A stretch of DNA of 64,000 bases from Cristatella mucedo (lineage: Eukaryota; Bryozoa; Phylactolaemata; Cristatellidae). The notes under the pieces were generated by a model. It was not told where the DNA came from, did not search any database, and saw only the letters and a list, made by a program, of their open reading frames with translations. The translations under genes were made by a program, and so were the position numbers. Shown here piece after piece: positions 57,001-64,000 of this stretch. Where the stretch lies: positions 232,501 to 296,500 of the forward strand of contig WPIO01000178.1 of NCBI GenBank assembly GCA_009760855.2, read 5' to 3'. Positions within the stretch are counted from its first letter, which is position 1, and each line of letters starts with the position of its first letter.

Positions 57001-60000
57001 TTAGTTCCACGGCCTCTGGCCTCAGCTGGCTCTCAGCTTCGTAATTAATGCAACTGCAGGCAGTTGCTCTATTTGCCCAGCTATCTCTGAAACTATATGC
57101 CATCGCTCATACATGTATAGGCCCTTGCTCAAAATTGCGGCCATGGGCAATGCAGAGTGTACGACTGTTCTGTCATCATCAAATCATATTTATACGACTG
57201 GCTATAGCAACAGCAACGCGGAAAACTAATGCATAGCAAACTTTCCGATGAGATCAGCAGTCCGAGAAACCACCATCATCCAATGCAGCACACATCGAGA
57301 GAGTGGAAGACGCTGCGCATGCATGCGCATGCGCACTCGAGGAATTTTCTGCCGATGGCTTTTTTCCTACTATCGGGTGCTCTGCCCTGCCAGCTACTCA
57401 CCTCTAGTGCCAGCCTACACGCAGCACCCACTACTGCTGCCGCAGGCAGCATTAACCACCATCCCAGCCCCAACCGAAGCGACAAGGCTGACACGAGCAA
57501 AGCCCATATGAGCACACGGTGACCCGCTTCTGTGCTCACAGGTCAAGCTTGACCTGTGAGCACAGAAGCTCAGGGGTCACTTCCAAAAACCCAACACAGC
57601 TACAGCCTCCTGGAGCAAGCCTCTCTCAGCTGAACGCAAGGCCAATATTTGTAGAGCTACAACTGCTGCACTTTTCTAGGAGTACGGTGCCTTCGCAGCC
57701 TGTTCTGATGGAGCCATGCGGCTTCCTAGTAGGGGGAAGGCAAGATGGCAGCATGACATTGACCTTGATCGAAGAAGAATTTGTGGAATTCCAGTCCCTC
57801 GACCATGTCACCGCAGGCCTCTGGCTCGAAGCATGTGATGCTCGGGTCCACCATGCTCCTGAAATTCAACCGCAGCACAAGTGGGTACACATCAACAGCT
57901 CTCGGTTTCAGCTCAGTCAGGCAAGTGTGGCTTTTAAGCTCAGACGTTTTTACAGACGAGGGCCAAACAAAAGTGAGCCCCGTTCATGCTTGCACAGCAA
58001 CACCTGCTAGCTGAACAATTCTGGCACAGTAAGAACGCAAACTCCTGAATGGTCCTCAAAGATAAGCTACTCATCAATCTACGCATGTTCGTCACAGCAT
58101 TTGCTCAGTCACCCTTAACTCTCCCTTGAGTTCTTATCGATGCTGAAATTGTGTGTGCTACCACTAAGAAATCGACAAACTATCTTTCAAGCATGTGTAA
58201 AAGAGGTCTCAAGGTGCGGTAAATAAATAAAATTCATTTTTATAGCGCCCTAAAGAACTTAATCTCTATCTAGGCACCTCAGGGCTCGAGCTCATGCACT
58301 CGGCCTCAAATCCATTCACCTCGACCTCGGTCATCGAAAGCAAGCACCTTAACCACAGGGCCAGACCAGTGGGGCTATGTAATGTAATGTATCTCCGTCT
58401 GTAATTCCACAAAGTCATAAAGACCATGTGGGTGTTACGCAGGAGAGTTTTGTATAGCGCACTCACAGCCTAAGCGGCTTTCGGTACGCATTCGGTAGCC
58501 AACAGACTTCGTCTCACGCAACAAAGAGAAACTGAGAGGCATAGCTGAGTCAGGCAGACAGTTGAGCATGGTAGCATGGATGTGGCAGCTCAGTGTGGCT
58601 AGAAAGGATGCACCACAGTCGGCAGCAGGAGAGCAGTTGTCGTGGCCTGAGCATTGTGGAAGCGAGTTCCATAGTCTAGGACCTGCAGAGCTAAAGCTTC
58701 TGTAGCAACGGTCTTTAATAGGAAGAATAGAACAGCTAATTTATCGTCCATACAGGACGTGAGGGAACGAAGAGGCTGAAACAGGTGCAGCAGTTCAGCT
58801 AGGTACGGAGGGGCCAAGCCGTGGCCTTGGCCTTGTGGGTCAGCGCGTAATCGTTTGATCGCTAAACTAAGAATAGCATAACTGGACGAAAGCATGAATT
58901 CGGCTATGGCTGGCGAGTGTACAACCTTGGCCGTTCAAGGAGGCAGCAAAGTTCTTGCAACACTGGACCATGCAAACTTTGCAGTCAAGCTCTCGTGCAA
59001 AAGAACTCAAAACGCAACTCACGTGTACGTGGCGAAGTCGTTGTTAGCCACGGCATTGACTAGAGTCTCAGTAAGCTTCACGATCTCTGCTTTTCGGCTC
59101 GAGTCTGCAAAGGAATATCAACCGGCGGCTGTGAGCTGAGCGTGCACGTGTCACGTGGCCACTGCGACTACACGCGACTGCTCGACAAGGCTCGACAGCC
59201 AAGGACGGTGCTCAGCACTGCAAACACGGAAACTACAGTCACACCGGATACATGTAAGTGCACACGCCGCACACACGCTCGACGGTATGTGCGCTCGTAG
59301 TGCAGTCAAAGGCCCAGTGTGCGGACAAGCTAGCGCATGATTGGGCTGCAACGCTCCATGTTCAGTAGACAGGCTTGCGTTGCCCTCTGTAGCTTACACT
59401 TACCTGTGCACACTAACACTTCCATCATGTAATAACATGTCACCGTCTGCCTACCCCTGGAGGAGAGGCTGGTAATACAACAGGCGTCTGGCTGGGGGGT
59501 CCACGGCTCGCGGACAGCTGCTTAACTTTGGAGTGCGCTACAGAACACTCTGTACAGCTTTGCTTAGTTATTGGCTGAGGTAGATACACATTGGAGCACT
59601 GGCGAACGGTAGGGGGAGACAACCTAGCCCAGTGGCCTTTCCTTCACAAGCCCGAACCTTCCAATGATTGGCCACCACTGGAAAGGTCAAGGCCCGGTCC
59701 CTTCGTTAGTTTATTAGCTGTCGCTATTCCTGTGGTTAGCACATTAGGCATGCCTGTGCCCCCCCCCCCCGACACTCATACTTTACAGTGGCACGAATTC
59801 AAAAAAGATGCAGAAAAGTCTAAAGAGGAATCAACTGCCAAAACTTAGGCCTACTGCCTGCCTGCCTGACCCGGAACCAGGCGTCCCTCCATTTCTCTTA
59901 CCCTACGAATCATGCCATTTGCTCACGACTAGCAGCGTTAACGCAGCTCCCGCTATTCCATGAACGCTCGAGCTGATGTCATCCACAGCGCGTGCACTGA

Positions 60001-61659
60001 GCCTGTGCCGGCAGAGCTCCAGAGGGTCGGGACTAGTCACACTAGAAGAGCGGTTCGACAAAAAGCTTGCACGACCAGCAGTGAGCGAGCACAGACTGGG
60101 GAAGAGCTCTGGTCTATCTAGTGGCCAGCATATCTGCCGCAGCCTGCAAATAACAACTGAGGTGTCTGCTACAAAGGAAACTCCAGACGTGACGATGACG
60201 ATGCGCCTGGGAATCGAAGTCGAGTGCGACCACCATATTGTCACATCTACAACTGCAGCTAGCGAGTCAATCTCAGGGAGCCTTTCTCTCTTACTTCGGC
60301 AGTGTAATACATCTCCATCTGTAACTCCACAAAGTCACAAAGACTAAGTGGGTGCTACGCAGGAGAGCTGTGTGTAGCGCATTTGCAGCCTAAGCGGCTT
60401 TCGGTACGCATTCGGTAGCCAACAGACTTCATCTCACGCAACAAAGAGAAACTGAGAGGCATAGCTGAGTCAGGCAGGCAGTTGAGCATGGTAGCATGGA
60501 TGTGGCAGCTCAGTGTGGCTAGAAAGGATGCACCATAGTCGGCAGCAGGAGAGCAGTTGTCGTGGCCTGAGCATTGTGGAAGCGAGTTCCACAGTCTAGG
60601 ACCTGCAGAGCTAAAGCTTCTGTAGCCAACGGTCTTTAATAGGAAGAATAGAACAGCTAATTCATTGTCCATATAGGTCCTGAGCGCACGAGGAGGCTGA
60701 AACATGTGCAGCAGTTCAGCTAGGTATGGAGAGCCAGGCCGTGGCAGGCCTTGTGGGTCAGTGTAAGAACGTTGCTGTGTATCAGTTGATCAACCGGCAG
60801 CTATCCCAGCTCTTTCAGCAAAAGAGACACACAGTCAAACCTATGAGATTTGCAAACTAGCCTTGCAGCCATATTGGTAACCAGCTGCAGTGGCCTAGTG
60901 GCTTTTTTGGTAGCCCAGCCACAACGGAATTACAATAATCTAGCCAAAACAGGACTAAGGATCTAGTCCAATTCTTTGCAGGCCACTGTGGAAGGCAGTT
61001 CCTAATCTTAGATAGGTATCAGACGTGATGGCTAGTTGTGGAAGCAGTCTTCATAACGAGGCTTTCACATTTTAGGCAGCTGTCGAAGACACCGTCTAAA
61101 TTCTGAGCACATGGTAATGGTCACACAACAGCATCACCTATTGGAAGAACAAAGCCTTCTAGTCCAGCCATGGGCTATGGGAGTCCTATAAGCAGTAGTT
61201 CATTTGCCGACATCCATGATCGAATGTCTGCAAGGCAAGCACTCAGTAGTCGCTGCAGCAGATTCCGACGGTTTACATGACAAATACAGCTGAGTATCGG
61301 CAGCATAAAAGTGATATCCCATTTCATGGGCCTGAATCACTCTTCCCAGAGTTCGAGTATAAATGGAGGACAGCAAGAGACCGAGGATGGACCCTTGAGG
61401 AACTCCACAGTTAACTGGTCTGGTGGATGAGACCTGACCCCCATTTGACACGGATTGAACTAAATCAGACAAGTATGATCTCAATTATACCAGCGCCTCG
61501 TCTGCCAGACCGATCGTTACTCTCAATCGTTCAAGTAGGATATCGTGATCAATGGTCGGCACCTGTGTTCACATGGCCACATTCAAGACCGAGCGAGAGA
61601 GAGACAGACAGAGACAGAGACAGACAGACAGAGACAGACAGACAGAGACAGAGACGGAC

Positions 61660-61696
<37 letters not shown>

Positions 61697-61804
61697 CAGG
61701 GAGAGAGAGAGAAATAGAGCAGAGAAAGAGCAGGGAGAGGAGATATGAACAACTAAGAGAAGAGAGGGGAGAGTTAGAAGAGACACGAGAGCAGAGAGCA
61801 GAGA

Positions 61805-61864
<60 letters not shown>

Positions 61865-63169
61865 CCGAAGAGGCAACGGTATTCGACGGCCACCGAAGGC
61901 GCACTAGATTTCCGCCCTCATATAGCGACTCTGTTCCCCTGCTCTCAAGAAAAGGCGATCAGGTTCAGGCATGCAGGAGCTTCGACTACATCATGTAGGA
62001 GCTACCTGTGCTCCCTTTTATTTCAAAGGATCGTCGGATTGTCACTGTGCCTGTCCCCCCCCACCGGGGGGGGGGGCGCCAAACCGTAGGCAGCACTGTC
62101 CAGAAGGCGGAGCATCGACTACTTAGCTCAAGAGCAAATCTGAGCAAAAAGCGATTGCTTACTAACTCTTTAGCTTATTAGAACATGCACTAGCATGGAG
62201 GGTAGGCAGGCACACAGTCGGACAGTCTTCCACATGGATGGTCCCAAGCATGCATGCACTCAGGTGCACATACTACACACCTCGACAGGCAGAAAGAGAA
62301 TGCCGGAGAGCAACAGAAAACAATGTAACGACAGACGTATTAGAAAGATATTGAGTTTTGTGAGGGTGTTCTATCAAATGCATAATTATTATTATTGTTA
62401 AGCCAGACGAGACAGCAGCAAGCACCTGTTGACACCAGCAAGTTGGCAGCTGTCGCTTTGCCAGTTGCCTTAACGATACGCAGGAGTCACCATCTACTCA
62501 CTGTCCGTGACAGGTTGGCAGACTGTGCCTCCGCTGCCAATGCCGCTGCTGCTACCACCTCTGGACACTGTGGCGGCTGCAGACGTGGGGCTGCAGTTCC
62601 CATTCAGCAGGCGTGGGGAACTGGCACCAATCACGGTATCCGACTTGCTCACTATGGTGTCCGCTTTCTCCACGACTCCTTGGGCATCACAGAGAAATGA
62701 GAATAACTTAGCAACTCTGGGTAGCGTGCCAGCAGCCACAGAATGCACACAGCCGGACATGGCTGCACGCTGCGACACGAGCGGCCGCGATCGCCTGCCT
62801 CAGCGCTGGCATCGTCAGAGGGAAGCGCTGCAGGCCGGCTGCTGACACGTGGCGCAGCTAGCAGCCGCTGAGCGACGGAGCACAGGGAGGCATGCTAGAA
62901 GCTCAGCCCCGTGCTATCTTGCAGCAGTTGCAGCTGCTGCTGCCACATCGTCAAGAGGACAAGCACTGACAGGCAGCCGCGACAGGCAGCAGTGGTACAA
63001 GTGCTGCTGGAGGGCCGGCAGCACTTGTGACTGTGGCATCGCTTGCGGCTGGCTAAACGTGGGGCAGCTGTACCCTTGCAATCCTCGGTGACGTCGTCAG
63101 CTGCCGTGCTGCCGTCGGAGCTGCCCTTCTCGCTGTTCTTCTTTGCATTCGACGAGGACGAGCTCTTCC
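53172..63169 (-). CDS. CAMK2 (CaM kinase II), linker and association domain; 5' part off the window
   Basis: CaMKII is the multifunctional Ca2+/calmodulin-dependent Ser/Thr kinase whose C-terminal hub assembles 12-14 subunits. Exons, 5' to 3' on the reverse strand: 63074-63169, 62502-62678, 59023-59104, 57764-57858, 55476-55590, 53172-53304; phases 1, 1, 2, 1, 2 agree across every junction and give 231 codons plus TGA. The last four exons encode the whole hub: RKAEIVKLTETLVNAVANND, VDPSITCFEPEACGDMVEGL, EFHKFFFDQ, RPHVHLLGDDAAVIAYIRRT, QFIDKDGMPAV, EETRVWQRREQHWLNVHFHR. These match the family's KQEIIK, FEPEALGNLVEG, HVHxIGEDAACIAYIRLTQ and EETRVWHRRDGKWxNVHxH. The hub is unusually diverged for CaMKII. 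The two 5' exons are Ser/Gly-rich and correspond to the variable linker. Kinase and calmodulin-binding exons are not in the window. Confidence 0.9.
53997..54074. repeat. (CT)n microsatellite
   Basis: Pure CT array in a CAMK2 intron. Confidence 0.97.
54290..54360 (-). mobile_element. SINE family 2 fragment
   Basis: Reverse strand: B-box-like GGATTCAAGC and the LINE-like tail (AGAGATCAGGTTCTCTTAGG). CAMK2 intron. Confidence 0.5.
55476..55590 (-). CDS. CAMK2 hub exon 3
   Basis: Acceptor TCGCTGCAG, donor GACAA|GTGAGC. Encodes RPHVHLLGDDAAVIAYIRRT. The segment before it (VMAKCSKTTLVTVV) is diverged from the usual SKNxKPxHTTIL. Confidence 0.95.
55775..56671 (+). other. 298-codon open frame in a CAMK2 intron, doubtful
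   Basis: Starts with ATG, no known domain, antisense to CAMK2 and overlapped by long open frames on both strands. The region is GC-rich and poor in stops, so the frame may be chance. Ser/Ala/Arg-rich composition gives no clue to function. Confidence 0.12.
56827..56890 (-). mobile_element. SINE family 1 3' end
   Basis: CTAGCTGATTTAACAGCCTC on the forward strand is the family 1 tail reversed, followed by about 40 bases of matching body (GTGACAGAAGG). Confidence 0.6.
56905..56985 (+). other. tRNA-like sequence, probably SINE head
   Basis: GCAGCTCCAATGGTAGAGC looks like a tRNA D arm; the expected B box is present only as GGTCGTTTCC. No complete cloverleaf can be drawn by eye. Confidence 0.3.
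57519..57580. repeat. 44-bp perfect palindrome with outer arms
   Basis: 57526-57569 is a perfect palindrome with no loop, centred on AAGCTT (arm GCTTCTGTGCTCACAGGTCA). A second pair of 7-bp arms, GTGACCC (57519-57525) and GGGTCAC (57574-57580), extends it across a 4-base bulge. About 180 bases past a CAMK2 hub exon. Confidence 0.9.
57764..57858 (-). CDS. CAMK2 hub exon 2
   Basis: Acceptor TGAATTTCAG, donor CAAG|GTCAAT, 95 nt. Encodes SMVDPSITCFEPEACGDMVE and GLEFHKFFFDQ. Confidence 0.95.
58228..58376 (-). mobile_element. tRNA-derived SINE, family 2, full
   Basis: Reverse strand: CCCACTGGTCTGGCCCTGTGG head (A box GGTTAAGG follows), CCGAGGTCGAGG, B-box-like GAGCTCGAGCCC, and the LINE-like tail to GGGCGCTATAAAAATG. 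CAMK2 intron. Confidence 0.75.
58377..58865 (-). mobile_element. LINE family B 3' fragment
   Basis: Reverse strand ORF2 C-terminus (PPYLAELLHLFQPLRS, LAVLFFLLKTV) with a frameshift, UTR, and TACATTACAT tail abutting the SINE. Very similar to the copy at 60303. Confidence 0.85.
59023..59104 (-). CDS. CAMK2 hub exon 1
   Basis: Acceptor CTTTGCAG, donor ACAC|GTGAGT. Encodes SRKAEIVKLTETLVNAVANN and DFATYT, the first hub helix. Confidence 0.92.
60303..61565 (-). mobile_element. LINE family B, longest copy
   Basis: Reverse strand: TIDHDILLERL (61530-61560), GVPQGSILG and FYAADTQLYLSCKP (61200-61484; the first Asp of the catalytic pair is Ala), a connection region with breaks, then NSLPQC and the family B UTR and tail (TACA at 60305). 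Dead by sequence. In a CAMK2 intron. Confidence 0.88.
61590..61862. repeat. (GACA)n/(GA)n compound microsatellite
   Basis: Begins exactly where the LINE at 60303-61565 ends. GACA/GAGACA to about 61690, then GA-rich. Confidence 0.95.
62055..62080. repeat. C-run facing G-run
   Basis: C8 (62055-62062) and G11 (62066-62076) separated by ACC form a perfect small hairpin and a quadruplex-type tract. Confidence 0.75.
62330..62400 (+). mobile_element. LINE family A 3' tail
   Basis: AGAAAGATATTGAGTTTTGTGAGGGTGTTCTATCAAATGC and a short ATT array, a diverged tail. Confidence 0.6.
62502..62678 (-). CDS. CAMK2 candidate linker exon before the hub
   Basis: Acceptor ATGCCCAAG after a pyrimidine tract, donor GGACA|GTGAGT, phase 1 at both ends (177 nt). 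Encodes VVEKADTIVSKSDTVIGASS and a Ser/Gly-rich end. Joins the hub exon in phase. Confidence 0.6.
63074..63169 (-). CDS. CAMK2 candidate linker exon
   Basis: Acceptor TCGCCTTAG, donor AAGG|GTACAG, phase 1 at both ends (96 nt). Encodes KSSSSSNAKKNSEKGSSDGS and an acidic end (DDVTEDCK). Symmetric Ser-rich linker exons are what alternative splicing uses in CaMKII genes; no sequence match is claimed. Confidence 0.5.
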
Positions 63170-63192
63170 CTAAGGCGACAGAGTGGTGAACT

Positions 63193-63218
63193 GCTGCTAT
63201 CACCACAGTGATAGCAGC
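63193..63218. repeat. 11-bp perfect hairpin, 4-nt loop
   Basis: GCTGCTATCAC (63193-63203), loop CACA, exact reverse complement 63208-63218. Just upstream of the CAMK2 linker exon. Confidence 0.8.
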
Positions 63219-63351
63219 CACCAGCGGCTGGGGGAGGGAAGGGAATTATGCTCTCTATTCAAGCCAGCCACGAGAGCTGCTTAGCCTGCTCATCGGGGGG
63301 CGCTCTCGTCTGCCAGAGGGCAAGATCACACAAAAGCGCCGACCGATCGAG

Positions 63352-63745
63352 TTAAGCTGCGTTTAGACTACCGACTTTCCTCCTAACTGGTTGCCGATTT
63401 CCCTCTTTGTTTGGATCGCTACCTCTGCTACATCTTGGGGTGTGGAACCAATCGGCCGGCTGCCACAGAGCAGGCGGTGCTCCTACTTTAAAGCTGCATT
63501 GACACGCTCCGTCTTTCTTACGTCCTGCATAGGTCTTAGAAGTTTCCATGATAAATTTCCTTCAGTCTTGTTTCCAACTAACTCCACCCCTAGAGAGGCC
63601 ATGGGAAAATTGCTTTTGTTAAGTAGGTAGGAAATGACCCACCGGCATGCACCATCAGGCTTTTTTTCCCCGGAGCCTCGTGATTCGATTCCCATAAGAA
63701 TAGCAAGTAGCGTCCGATAAACAGGGACTCTCGGAAAACGCATCG
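63352..63745 (-). other. unidentified low-stop sequence
   Basis: Two overlapping reverse-strand frames (63483-63743 and 63352-63549) give peptides of ordinary composition (NFPMASLGVELVGNKTEGNL; GAPPALWQPADWFHTP) unlike the low-complexity shadow frames elsewhere. A single frameshift near 63500-63550 would join them. I do not recognise the family; a decayed mobile-element gene is possible. Confidence 0.25.
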
Positions 63746-64000
63746 ACTATTTTGCCGGTCGCGTCGTCCCTCGTACTTATCAAAATGAAGAAGGCGTGCC
63801 CTTGACAGCACCTAGTCGCTAGTCTAGACTAGTCGCTTGTCCAGCATGCGAGCCTTAGTCAAGAAGCATAGCCGGGCTCAGCTTTGCTCCGTCTTTGTCC
63901 TCAACTTTTGTTTAGTCCTCCTCAATTCTTGGACCATCTCCAATTTCGGTGACATGTGCACTAAAGACTGAATCGAGACTAGAGCAAGACAGAAGAAAGA
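63746..64000. other. no gene seen
   Basis: Mixed sequence at the window edge; presumably CAMK2 intron. Confidence 0.3.

Overview
The window is eukaryotic nuclear DNA from an animal. It contains three intron-bearing genes with GT/AG splice sites and recognisable metazoan orthologues, many microsatellites, two families of CR1/L2-type LINEs, tRNA-derived SINEs and fossils of a Helitron, a Tc1 transposon and a protein-primed B-family DNA polymerase. Short, repeat-packed introns and the LINE/SINE types point to an invertebrate, probably one with motile cilia because of SPEF1. I cannot name the species.

Layout. 1-15 kb: GC-rich, CpG-rich DNA without a recognisable gene, carrying satellites, SINEs and decayed LINE pieces. 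15.9-22.6 kb: a PRDM14 orthologue (+ strand) with a divergent SET domain and five zinc fingers; its 5' end is uncertain. 23.6-33.5 kb: LINEs, SINEs, a 0.7 kb GC minisatellite and a Helitron helicase remnant. 33.5-37.1 kb: an AT-rich island that is a broken copy of a protein-primed type-B DNA polymerase (Polinton/adintovirus-like), reading on the - strand, with a LINE fragment inside and a seven-fold in-frame 45-bp expansion. 38.3-50.8 kb: a SPEF1 (CLAMP) gene (+ strand), seven exons, all phases consistent, 336 codons. 53.2-63.2 kb: the 3' half of a CaMKII gene (- strand), six exons covering a variable linker and the whole association (hub) domain; the kinase exons would lie beyond 64,000. SPEF1 and CAMK2 are convergent.

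The three genes have unrelated roles (germline/pluripotency-type transcription factor, ciliary microtubule protein, calcium signalling kinase) and show no sign of acting as a unit. I did not find a clear new biological system. The observations most worth following are the polymerase fossil, the PRDM14 architecture, the phase-consistent linker exons of SPEF1 and CAMK2, SINEs that share a LINE 3' end, microsatellites that grew inside those tails, a pair of telomere-like degenerate elements, and a set of perfect short-loop palindromes.
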